Part shown: positions 1 through 12,600 of the stretch, one piece after another | Layout: the number at the start of each line of letters is the position of its first letter | How positions within the stretch are numbered: the stretch's first letter is position 1 | From: Norana najaformis | Taxonomy: Eukaryota; Annelida; Clitellata; Crassiclitellata; Hormogastridae | Reading direction: 5' to 3' | Assembly: GCA_964023275.1 (NCBI GenBank) | Contig: OZ029915.1 | Coordinates: 13,770,712 to 13,834,711 of the forward strand | DNA length: 64,000 nt | Notes under the pieces: generated by a model | Databases searched by the model: none | What the model saw: the letters and a program-made list of their open reading frames with translations, nothing else | What the model was told of the DNA's origin: nothing | Translations under genes and position numbers: made by a program

Positions 1-439
1 GTCCCAAACAGCACATTTTGTGACATCACCTCCCTTCTTCAAGAGGCAAAATTGTAATTCTGCATCTCAAACTCACAAAATGTGGTGACATACTTGTACA
101 GTCCTAGACAAAAGATGATGATGTGTTTTTGTGAGAGTTTGTTTTGATGTCTTTTCTGTGTAGGACAGTATGACAGTGGCTGTTAATTATGACTAAGGAA
201 GAATCTTTGCAAGTTGTAATAGCAAGTTGTAAGCAGACATTGTAAATAGAACAAACCACTGGTATTTGTAATTTGCAAACAAATTCACAACAACAACCGA
301 ATAAACTAAGCAATAATGAGCTGGACCGAATGTCTCAACTGAACTCTGCAGCAAGGTCGGGATTTAGGTTTTAGCTTTAACTGTTGTTTTTTCCTCTTCT
401 GATGCCAGTTGATAATGGAGCAATTGTTATTTCATTTAG
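1..439 (+). other. ADAMTS9/20-like: ADAMTS intron (3' part)
   Basis: Upstream intron running to the acceptor at 438-439. No exon or clear repeat seen; a short segment near 30-50 resembles the CTTCTTC/GAAGAGG minisatellite unit found at 21.4 kb. Confidence 0.6.
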
Positions 440-604
440 TGTTCTGTGAGTTGTGGATCTGGTTTGCAATTCCGCGAAGTTGACTGTGTTCAGGGCAAGA
501 ACATCATTACCAAGATAGGGTGTAGTCCGAGTGATGAACCAGAACATAGGAGGGAATGCAATGCTGGTCTTTGCCCCACATGGGATATAGGAAAATGGGG
601 TCAG
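440..604 (+). CDS. ADAMTS9/20-like: ADAMTS exon: TSR unit 1 in window
   Basis: Acceptor ends in TTTAG before TGT; donor is CAG/GTTGGT. Phase 0 at both ends, 55 codons, six cysteines starting CSVSCG and ending with the Trp motif TWDIGKWGQ of the next repeat. The exon runs from the Cys half of one TSR to the Trp half of the next, as do all following TSR exons. Confidence 0.93.
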
Positions 605-3600
605 GTTGGTTTTAATCTAATCTGGAATCACAACGTTATATAACTGCCCTCACTTTGTCAACTCTTAAAAGACTTTCTTTGGTCAGTTTCTTTAGACTGT
701 CTGCATCTATGTGAGTGTCATTCAGATCCATTGATTCAGCTACAAATGCAAGGGACATTCTTACTGAACTCTAACATTTTGTAGTACTTATGATGGGCAG
801 TGCCTCTTAGATGTTATTTAAATGTTCAGAATATTATACATTACATGCATCCATCCTTCATAAATATGGCTTGTGGTTACTGTTTGTGTATAAAAGCCAA
901 TCTGTTGAATTCACTGTGCTGCAAGCAACTTTTATGTGAACCTTGTGTCTCGTATTCGTTTTGTAAAAAAAGGAGAACTCAAGTGTTTTCAGATGCCTGT
1001 TTTGTGAAATGAATTCATTTATAGGCTTCATATAAAAATCAGGCAAAAATTATTGCCTCTGCTATAATTATATTGTGTGAGCTTATCCTGCGACTGGACC
1101 TTTTGCTGATGCTGTAGTGTTCAACCACGTGTGGGAAGGGAATCCAGCGGCGTGAGGTCAAGTGTCAGTCCCCAACAGGAGCCACTGTTGATGACAGTGC
1201 TTGTGATGCTGGCAGCAGACCGAGAACTGATGCCACGTGTCGGATCACCACATGCACCACAACAATTGCCACTACTTTGGCCACTACAGAACATAAACTG
1301 CTACGTGCGGTGACTCCTGTTACGCTTTGGAGAACAGGAAGTTGGACTGAGGTTTGTGTCTTATGCTGAAAATCATGCATGTGACCATTCTAAGCCATTT
1401 GTTCACTCTCATTAACTCACCAGTGTGTTGCAGAGAGCAGAGTTCAGACTGTTCAGGCAAATCACTATCTAAGGCCATCCTAGACAAAACTCTTCTTAAA
1501 GGAATTCATGTCTGTGGAAGAGCATCATATGACTAACTGTTCATTAACTTAAAAACACCGAACCATCAACCAACCACAGCTGTTGCTTTAAATTCAGTTC
1601 ACTTTAACTTTATCTGTGAACCAGAACAGTGATTAGTTATATATACTACAAACCAAACTGTATCATGTCAACACATATTTATGTTAATTAGAATCAAATT
1701 GAAGTTCGTGATCGTAATCGTAATTCGGAGATTTCTAAAGCGCCCAATGAAAGCCACATTGCGGGGACCAGCTTATTCACAGGCGCTCAGTCAAAACAAA
1801 ATCGATAGGCAAAAGAGTTCAGTTCCAGGTCAAGATCCAAAAATCAGACGGAGAGACAGCGTGGCAGCTATGGGTGGTGGTGTCTGGGGTTGGAGAGGGG
1901 AGAGAGATAAGAGGAAGAAGAGGTGTCAAGATAGGATCTGTGAAAGAGGAATGTTTTCAGTTTTGACTGAAAGGCCGATGCAGAAATTGGAAGCGGTGGA
2001 GTTTGTATGATGGGTCAGAAAATTGTCACAGTTCTGGGGGAAGTTTATTCCAGAGTGGTGGGGCAGCTATGGCTATGGAACAATTTGATTCTAAAATCAA
2101 CAGAAAATTAGCAATTTACTGGAAACTACTATCAACATTATTAAAGCATATTAGTTTCACAGCTGTTACAGCCTAGGCTCTGATGGGCTTAAATATCTGC
2201 TGCTTCAATGCAAACAGCTTCTCATGGCATCTGCTTTAAGGCACACACAAATGAAGATTAACAATCACAGATCAGATAAGTTTCCCTAACAACTTTTTGT
2301 CTTGCCCTTGAGTCTAAAAAATAACAGTATACATTGAATAAATGAATGTCTGTTTTATGCAGTTTCTGTAAGCCTTTCAAAAACCGGCCATATTTGTTTG
2401 GAAAGGCATCTGTGTAAGTCATCAGGTGAATGGACGTCATTCTTGTCTTTTGCAGTGTTCTGCATCTTGTGGAAATGGTTCCAGGCAGCGGTACGTGAGT
2501 TGTCGAGATCTTGAAGGCAGCATTGCTTCAGATTCCTTCTGTGAACATTTTCCAAAACCTGACTATATTGAGCCCTGTAAGATCAGATCTTGTGGTCAGT
2601 GGAGGACAGGAGACTGGACACACGTCAGTTTTTTATTTTAGTCACTCTTATGTTAATGTTAATACTTTGTGCCTTCTTACAGTAGATCAGTCCTGGTTAT
2701 CTCTTCTTGTCCTGCCATCAGAGTGGCTAAAGTGATGAAGGAAGTTGATTGGATTCAGCTCAGTACAGTATTAATCTTGAATTTTAGAAATGAAATGATT
2801 GCAAGAAAAGCTTCTGTGGACTGGGAATAGAGCCAACAGGATGTTTGAGCAGCTACATGCTGCGTTTAGCTGATCTTACAAAGTATTCAAATTAGAGTGT
2901 CATAACATAAGACGACATGAGCTTTAAGTGGTTCAGTGGGCTTTTCATTTGTAGATGGAACCACAGCATTTTTTACTGGAGTCATTTCAGCAACTTCCTG
3001 TTGGTTGCAGTTGTGTCCACTGAGACACCAGACGTTGTCCAAACTAGAGAATGTTTCTTGAAGTGCAGCTTCCTTAATTTCCACTGATAATCAAGCTTCA
3101 TTCTAGTCTCCTCTGCTTTTCTTCTTTCTAAAATGTTATTAGCTTACACCTTTTCTGCCTCACTTCTAAGCTTGGATCCTTATAGCCCCAAAGGTAGCTT
3201 TCATACATCTTTCTTCTTCGATCACTTTCAGTACTTACCTCCAGATGCTTATGAAAAATCTTTGTTTTTCTTCCCCATGTGCACCACCAGATATGTTTCT
3301 AAATTATACAAACATCTGCCAGTCTTCTGACTGCTTGAACAATCAGGGTCTGAATTCCCTACACGGTATCTACACCTCTTCTTTATAAATCACTGTCACA
3401 TAGTTTTATGACTTATAAATTTTCACTACAGTTAAAGCAATAATTTGCCAATGTACCTGGTAAGACTCTCCATAATCTCTGATAAATAGTGTAACACTTC
3501 AAATTATGTTTTACACAAGTATTGATGCAGCTTGGATCAGATCTATCAGTATTTGGTGTGATTTACATCTGTAGATAGAGTTGTTTTGCTTGTCTTTGTA

Positions 3601-6600
3601 TAACCAGTGTTCGGTGACATGTGGTGAGGGTCGGGAGACACGTTATGTGGCATGCATGTCATTAGAGGAGCTGGAAGAGCAGATGTCTACTCAATCAGAG
3701 TGTGACATTGTCATTAAGCCTCCAACAGAACGTATGTGCAACCGACAGGACTGCATTCAGGACAGGCACCTCAACATTATTGCCATCTCGAGCAACAGTG
3801 CAGTTGGTACTACAGTCTGGAGAGCTGGGCCTTGGGGTCCGGTATGTTTCTGTCTCTGTCTGTCTGTCTCTGTCCTGTCTCTATCTGTCTGTCTGTCTGT
3901 CTCTCTCTCTTCTTTTCTAGAACTGCTAGTCAGGAATGGAGATAACATTATTTTAAATTTAATTTCGCGATTCAGTATCTATTTTATTATTTTTCTTAGA
4001 TAGTATTTTCACTCCCATTGGTTTGGCTGCATTTTATTTTTTCTCTTTATTTTCATCCCTTAATGTTTAAATGAAGGAATTAAGCTGTTCCAGTCCCATG
4101 AACCTATAAGAGTAGTTGTAAATAGCTGTTTTGCATAATATGCTGGATTTTATCATTGTTTGAGACTGCTCTGTTTGACTGTTAGTGTTCCAGTACGTGT
4201 GAAGATGGTTTACAGAGAAGGCGAGTGATCTGTCAAGACGAGAAAGGACCAAGTGATAACTGTGATCCGTATATTCAACCTGTAGAGCAAAGGTCTTGTA
4301 ACATGGGATCATGTCCTTACTGGAACTATGGTGAATGGGGCCAGGTCAGTCCAAGGTTGTCTATTCAGCATGAACTGAAGCTTTCAAATAATGTGCTTCT
4401 TCAAAGTTCTTATATTGTGGTTGAATAAGATGACTCACAGTTGCACAGTGAAAGTTATTCAAAGAAGAAATACATTTTTCTTAAACATAAGATTATGTTT
4501 GCCCAGCAGTTTTCTGGCATATGTAATTTTGCAGTGTATCAAATTTAGACTTTGTATACTGCAGATTGACTTTGCACAAAATAAGTGGGTTGTCTGGTTT
4601 TATTTGATTGCATTAAATATTTTAATTTGTTGGCCCATCTTTTAATTTTGCTGAGCATTCAGCAGTTGACTTTCAATATTGAATATTGATAGTGTACTTG
4701 GAACATTTATTTATGTCTCTCAGAAGTGTTTGAACATGAATTCATAATAATGCTACACAATAACTATTAATAATTTCTCCGAATTAATTATGCAGAATTA
4801 GGTTTTCTACTTTCTATGTAAAGTATTAGCCCAAACTGACCTGGTCCTTTTGTTTGGTAACATTAGAAACTGGCATTATAATTTACTATGGGAGGTGAGT
4901 GGTTTTTTAGAAATACACTGTACAAGCCTTAATACATATGCATGAGTATATATACATGTGTATATATATATATCTAAAGGTGGCTGTTGATGCTAATTTG
5001 GGGATTATTTTCCGTATTGTATATGCAATTTTACGTTCGGTGCTCATTTTTACTGAGCATGATTTTTTGCCATCTTCAAATCTTTGTGGACATCCTACTT
5101 TATAAAATTGGTTGACAGTCAGCTCCCAGATATCCTTTCTTCAAAAATTTAGTTGGGTTAACTTAAGAGTTTGCTGCCAGATATCCTTTCTTCCAAAATT
5201 TAGTTGGGTTAACTTAAGAGTCCGCTGCCAGATATCCTTTCTTCAAAAATTTAGTTGGGTTAACTTTAGCCCAGCCTGCCTCCAGCTCAGTGTAAAATGA
5301 TGCTGAAATTTAGGATCTGTATGTGCAGTGATCTACCTTATATTCTGGACTATAAGTTATTTATTTTATTTATTTATACAGAACACTTCTATAGCGCCCC
5401 TTCAAGAAAACTACTCAGAAGCACTCCCAAACCAACCTTGGCAAAAAAGAACAGTCTTAAGAGAAGAATAGAAGATAGAAGTAAAATCCCAGGGTAGAAG
5501 ACGTAGCGTAACAGGAAATCCGTTCCAGAGGGCTGGGCCAGCAACAGAGAAAGCACGACGCTGCATGGTCGAGGTGCGAGCGCGAGGCACTAATAGATTA
5601 CCACTAGTTGTGGATTTTTACATGAACTTCTAGGGTTACATCTTATGAAAAGGAGCAACATAAGTCCAGAAATTTCAAAAATTTTCTGAATAAGTTGTAT
5701 TTAGCAAAGATCAATAATAAACAAAATGAATGACAATCTAACGCGTAAATGTTTTATTGTTAGGATGTTGTATGAATATTAAGTTTTCTTGTGTTCTTAA
5801 TTACTTGTAAACCTATGTGCGATTAGCTATTGGTTAATAAAGAATATACTTACTTACTTACTTACTTAATGAAATCACATTTAGTAAAAGCGAAATTTGC
5901 ATAGCAAACCTTTGCAGTATTAGGCTTACTGTAGCACCAAATGGGCCAGATAAATAAGTATGGTGTCCTCTATTTTGTTAAATTGGATGAAACTTATAAC
6001 TGCTGATTATGTAGATCTGCAGTAGGTTTACTTGGTACTGGCTTTGATAATTAATAAAAGGTAGACTGATATTTTAAACCAGTTTTTGTTTTGAACAATA
6101 ATCCAAACAGGTGTAATCGAAATAAAAAAGACTGATTTTCTTATTCTACAGTTGTTGCTCATAGGATTTATTGGTCTTTAACCAAGCTTTCAATTTTAGT
6201 GAGATTGTTACAAAACATTTCTTCATGTATGTATGTATATATGTATATATATATATGATTTGATGGATGCAAGTACATGTGTATGTATTCATGTGTATGT
6301 ATGTGCCTATGTATGTATGTATCAGGACACTTAATTTAGCACATTTTAAGAACCTCACAAGGACACTGCACACATCTATCTGATCTAAGCAGGTGCATTT
6401 TAAGACAGTTTGAAAAAGTTTACTTCCAATTTGGGAAAGAGAACAGTTTCCAACGAGGGCTAAGAATCATGTTTGGGATGAGCTAAGACATCTTCACAAG
6501 GAATGGCAAAACCTCAAAATATGTATTTCGAGGAAGTCTGACACCAAAGAGGGAAAGCGTGATGCTTTCAAGGATTCCTTGCAGGATCTCTCTTGATATT

Positions 6601-9600
6601 GCACATGAAGATGCCATGATTATAATCAAGATAGAAGAAGATTGGCAGTTTTTGAAAGCACAGCATGAGAAAAGATGGCATGGTTCCATGGTGGGCATTG
6701 ATGTCTAACTTGCAAAGCAAGAAGAGAGAGCGCTGGCAAGATCAGCAGCAGTTGCACAGCATGAGGAACGATATCGTGGAAGCACAGCTGTAACGACGGA
6801 GGTTTCTCTGTTGGAAACATCATCTGCGGAAGAGGCGTCATCAGATAGCTCGGAAAAAGAACCAGAACCTTCAGCATCTACTGGTCACCAAAGCGGCAAA
6901 GGGGAACAAACTGTAGTTACCTGTGGTGTTGCAGCAGCTCTAGATCGCACCAAACCAGAAGCAGGAAGGCCTCTCACATTTTTCTGGTCTCGCTGCATCC
7001 AATCTATATGCTGCATCCAATCTATATGCTGCATCCAATCTATATGCTGCATCCAATCTATATGCTGCATCCAATCTATATGCAGGACCAGCTGGTGAGC
7101 TGATCATCAGTCCATCTGTAATCCACCGAGCAAGGAAAGATAACCATGCAGCCCTAGCAGCTGAGATTCGTGAATCTTTCGATCCCAAGGTCTCCCTACT
7201 ATCCACTGGGACGGCAAGATCATGCCAGATTTTACAGGAACTGGATGATGTTGTGTTGATCGTCTTTCAATAGTGGTATCTGATAAAGATGTGACCAAGC
7301 TATTGGCCATCCCCAAACTCCATCCGGGACTGGATGCGTGTATGGCCAAGGTCACAAGTTGGGAATTGGAAGACCAAATCGCGGCCATGTGTTTCAACAC
7401 AGCGCCGAATAACACAGGTTGCAAGGGTTGCGTATACATCAAAGTGGAAATGGCATTAGGAAGGGACCTCTTGAACCTTGCCTGTTGACATTATGTTTCA
7501 GAAATTGTTCTGGAAAAGGTTTCACTTTATGATTGTGTGAGGTCTCCAAAATTGGAACCCTTCAGTCATTTCCTTGACTTTTGGCTGCAAATCAATGAGG
7601 CCAAGTATTACATGGCAATGGAGGTTAAAGACACAGAATGGCATGTCAAAGAAATTCAAGAAAATGTCATCATCTTTGCACTGCAGCAACTGAGTAGTGA
7701 ACACCACAGAAATGACTACAAAGAGCTACTAGAACTGACAGTCATTTTCTTAGGAGGAATTCTATCAAAAGGAATAAAGTTCAAGTACCCAAGGGCATTT
7801 CACCAGGCACGTTGTATGACGTGTGCGATCTATGCAAGCAAGATGTGGCTTTTCAGAGAGCAGAGTTTCCCGTTCAACAACGCCGGAGCACAGAGAGGGC
7901 ATCTCGACAATCCTACTCTCAACAGATGTGGAATCATTTAATTTGAGTGTCACTTTTTGAGACCACACCCTGTGTGAAGTACTGCTTTACCTGTACATCA
8001 CCCAGTGAAGCCCCAAGGAGAACGATCTTCAATTCTTGAAGACTATCGATACTTACCCAGACAAGGAAGTCTCACAGGTCGTCCTAACAGCATTTTCCCA
8101 ACACCTTTAGTATTTGTCGGAGACCTTGGTTGGCCTAGCCTTTTTGACGATTCAGCCACCATCAACGAAAACAATGCATGGTCTACAGCATGCGCAGCAG
8201 TCAGGGATCTAATAAACCTCCACAGAGGCTTCCTCCCATACGTGATTCAGCTACAAAAGCACTACCCGATTTCTTCACCACTTCTACCGCCAAACTTTTT
8301 CAGATCCTCAGATTGGATGACGCTTTTCTTGATTGAGAACCGCAACAATGGGAGCCAGAACAATCATACAGTGAGGCAAAAGACATCATACCTGCCTTAA
8401 AAGTGACGAACGATTTGGTGGAGAGAGGAGTGGCTCTTATGTAGTCCTTGAATGAAGCCCTGGTCCACAATGAGGAGAGAAACAATTTGTTCTGCAAATG
8501 ATTGAGTACCATCGAAACAAATTCCCAAAAGCGCTGAAGTGAATAAATAAATGACAAATAACTGACTGTTGTTTTGCTTTTGCCTTTTTTAAGTTTAAGT
8601 GTTGAAATTGTTTGGATCTTTGAAAATTACAGTGTATCACATTGCTTTCTAAGTGATAATTCTTCTGGGGCTTTGAGCAAGTTCTAAATCTATTCTGATT
8701 TTTGTCTAATTTGGCAGATAACAATATTTCTCAAGGTGGAACACAAAAACAACCTGGCCGATTTTAATTTTGAAGCTTCATAATAAATATGTATATAATA
8801 TATAAAGATTTAGTTAGGTTTCACTGACAGGCATGTTGTTGTTGTTGTTGACATGCCTTGTTCAAGTTAGTTCATCATTTGCTTGAAAATTCTCATATGT
8901 TCAGATGATTAATATATTTGGTTCCACATTCTACATTTATTTCTTAAGTCTGCATTGGATTGCATGTGTTTTAGATGATACTTGGGCACCTGTTATCGGC
9001 TAAGCCCAAGCATGATTTGTAACTGGTCGACCTGTAACGTGCTGAATGGTTCACATTTGTACACTTGAGCGCAGCTTTGCTTGCAACTTCTGTGACCACA
9101 GAATCATAGACTGACTGTATTTTCTGGACTATATGTCGTGATTTTTTACACGAACTTCAAGGGGTGTGTCTCATTTAACGATGTGACTTATGTGCGGAAA
9201 TTTTAAAAAAATTTTGAAGTAGCTATATATTGTGGGCAAAGACCAATAACGATTTAAATTAAATTAAATCACATTTATCAAAAGCAGAATATACATAGAG
9301 AAAGCTGTACTCGGCTTGCAGACGGCATCTATACCGAAACGCTAGAGTTCAGGGCACCTCTTGGCTGCTAGCCCACCTCATCCTGTGCCCTCTGCCTCTG
9401 CCGCATTCTGCGACCTCCACCTCTTAGTCATGTGCCTGTTGCCCCTGCCATGTCCTATGACCTATGTTTCTGCCGTGTCCTTTGATCTCCCGTGGCAGGC
9501 CGGAGAGAACCGGGGTGTAGGGCACCCTTGCCAAGCCTGCATGGCAGCTTTCTTGGAAAGGGCAACGAAAGAGGGGGTCAGGAAGCTGCGCTGGCTGGGC

Positions 9601-12600
9601 CGTGTGGGGCCTTTGGGTAGGCTGATAATTTGCTGGTATTTATTCTTCCCGCTATATACTACTGCCTTGCTATCATTTTATATATTATCATTGGATGCAT
9701 TCACCTGGGTGGATTTACTTACAGAACCGAGTAATTACTATCAAATCACAAATAACAACAAATGTTGGAAAGCTCTAATTTAGAAGTGCAAAAATAATAA
9801 TTTTATTTCAACAAAGTTATGCTTGAGCAATTATTTGCTATTGATGACCATATATTTACAGCCGTCTATAGCAAACGCCCTTATATGCATTGTTACCAGA
9901 AATTTGTGTATGGGTGCATCTTATAAACGACATATGTGACCTGTGTATTGACTTTTCAAAAATTTTGCCATTTTTATGTCACTGTGTCTTATACTAAGCT
10001 GCGACTTATAGTCCAGAAAATATAGTAGTGATGAAGCGGTGATCCAAAGTTTTATGGATTGGTATTGGCCTTCCAACACAGAGAGGTCTCTGTCATTTGG
10101 CCTTCTGCACTGACTTGGTGGTGTGAGAGATATTTGGATGTGATGTGTTATGCCATCAGCCCAGCGATTGCCAGTCAGGAAGAGTAACCATGTGCTACTA
10201 ATGCTTTATTCGGCTGTCATAATTTCAGATCCTCAAAAGAATACAGACGAGAAACTCCTTAACATGGTGTCAACTGTCAGCTTAGGATGGGACTCCATTC
10301 ATTGGGTTCTATGTATCTACTAGAGCCTGTCAGTGGTGGCTTTTGCAGATATTTGAGCATTGTATGCCTACAGATGAACTTGTTGTTCATAATGAATACT
10401 AACTTCATTTAGGGTAGTGGTAGAAGTGCTTAGAATGCAGTATATACAGATGTTCTATTATATATCTACCAGTACATACGTATGTGACAGTGCAGTAATG
10501 ATGAAGGCTGTAGTAATGTGTGTGGTGATGATGATTACAGTGTGATGTGACATGTGGTGGAGGCTACCAGCAGCGCATTGTCCACTGTCAGCTGCCAAAT
10601 AGTGACATTCTGCCAGATGCCAACTGCTTGGATTTTGCTCCACCTCGGAAGCAGTCTTGTGCCCTCATCTCCTGCCCTCCAGCTCGTCCGTCTCGTACTC
10701 ACTGGCAAAAAGGGCGATGGTCTTCAGTACGTAGACTTTTAAACATTGTTCTTTGCCAAATATTTTTACACCAAGAATTATCTGAATTTGAAAATGATAG
10801 ATGGCACTTTTGCAGCCAGGCAGATAATGGACCTTACCTGTGCTAAGCTAGTGAAGCATGAGAGATATGAGAGGTTAAGGTTGCTTCATTTAGAATTAGT
10901 TTGTAATATCATTCTGAAAACTTTATAGTCCAAACCTTTTTTAAATGACAGATCTATGTGATAAGCATAAGCTTCCAACTTCTAATGCACCACCAGAAAG
11001 CCACGTACAGGGCACCAGTTTATGCACTAGCGCTGCTTCAAGTCGGTGAAGAATAAAGGTCCATTTCCTGGGCTAACGAAAAGGTTGTAGACTGAGAAAA
11101 CTGTTATGGTGAATGGTATGGGGCTTGAAGAGGGCAAGAAATATATGCATACACGCTTAGCATCTACCCTGCACTTGTATGAGTATACCAATAGCTACAT
11201 GGCACAAGTTATGGGTTTTCACTTTTACTTTTTACCTTTTTCTTATGAGAAGTATATTGGACTCTGGTTTTAAAAACCACCTCTAAATGACAATGGTTTT
11301 GAAACCATGCCAAACAGACTGGTTTGAACCACTCCTAAAGGTACTGTCGATTTTAAATCAATCCAAAATGGGTGATGGTTATAAGTCGCTGCACAGTGAG
11401 TATTGGTTTTAAAACATGGGTATTTATTATTATACTTAAAACATGATTAAGTATAATTTTGAAAGAGGACTAAATGCCTCTTTTAGTGGTGGTTCTAGTC
11501 CATCCATAAGTACAGGTTTGAGCCAAAATGCTTTTGCATAAATAAGTAGCTTTTCTATAGGATGTATTGTAGAGAATGATGTAGAGTCAGCTATTAAAAT
11601 GGTTATATATACTTAAAACACTTAAAGTTGTGTTTAAAAAAACAATAATCATTTTATGGTGTTTTAAAACCATCACTCGTTTTGGATTTATTTAAAATCA
11701 GTAGTAACTTTAGAAATGGCTTAAAACCACAGTACCATATACTGCTGTGATGTTTACTTTGCCATGAAATAATATATGCAACACAAATCCCAGAAACCAT
11801 GTATAGTTTACTTCCCAGCACTATTCCCTGCCAGCTGGTGAAAATTTTCAACTTTCTCTGTCAAAAGTCAATCTCTCACATCTTCACTGTTGCAGAATTA
11901 ACTGCATAAAAATGCTAATTCTCAAATATAATGCTGTAGCTAAGGAAAAAGTGTTCATCTGTGACGAGAAAAGGATGTGCACTGAAGGACATGTTAACTT
12001 ATCCCTGGCAGCAAACATGTTGAAGTAATTTAATTTAGGTTTTTGCAAGGAATTGTTATAACTCTAGGCACTAATCAGTTCTGAGGTCCAGTTTCAAGTT
12101 TCCTGCAACTTTATCTGTTTCCAGTTAGTTTCTGATTTTGGCTCATTTGACTTTAGTTGCCAGTTTTGCGGTTGGCTGCGGAAGGGTTCTTGGCAACAAC
12201 CTTCTTTCTCTTTGTTTTCTGAGTTTTCTTCCACTTTGTTTTCTGAGTTTTTTACTTCTGGCTGCAGTTTTTTCTGTTGCCATATTGTCTTCGTTTCTAA
12301 CTTTTGTTCTTGTCTTAGGTTTAGTTTTAGCTGCCAGTTTTCTTTTTCCATTTTGTTTGTTGCCAATTTTGACTGGTTGCCATTTTATTTTGGCTTCTGA
12401 TTTCCTTCTTTGTTGCAATTTTGTTTCCTTGTTTTCCTTTTTATGGCTGTTTTCTTCCTGCTAAAATTTTATTTATCTCCTGCACTGTTTTTGTTGCTGT
12501 GTGAGCTTTATGTTTTTGACTGATTTTGTTCTTACTGAAATTTTTTGTTTCCTTTCTATTTAAAAGGATTTGGCATGCGATTGTACTCAGCAACTGAGTG

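Larger units (their letters stand above)
5333..6100 (+). mobile_element. MITE-like element (copy 1), broken by two nested insertions
   Basis: Starts with TATTCTGGACTATAAGT, the terminal motif of the complete copy at 9113-10027. The body resumes after about 5595 with TTTTTACATGAACTTC and again after about 5868 with AATCACATTTAGTAAAAG. Intervening blocks at about 5350-5590 and 5719-5867 are absent from the other copies and are taken as insertions. The right terminus was not found. Confidence 0.6.

Noticed and set aside
5112-5300. Small repeat protein gene
   Set aside because: Frame exists only because the tandem unit is 51 bp (17 codons); no start context or splice support.
9361-9783. Plus-strand frame of 140 codons
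   Set aside because: Lies inside the MITE-like element in a GC-rich pyrimidine repeat; no homology recognised and not shared by other copies.
12094-12418. Lys/Gln-rich minus-strand frames
   Set aside because: Low-complexity T-rich DNA gives such frames in several phases; no splice sites, no conserved motif.
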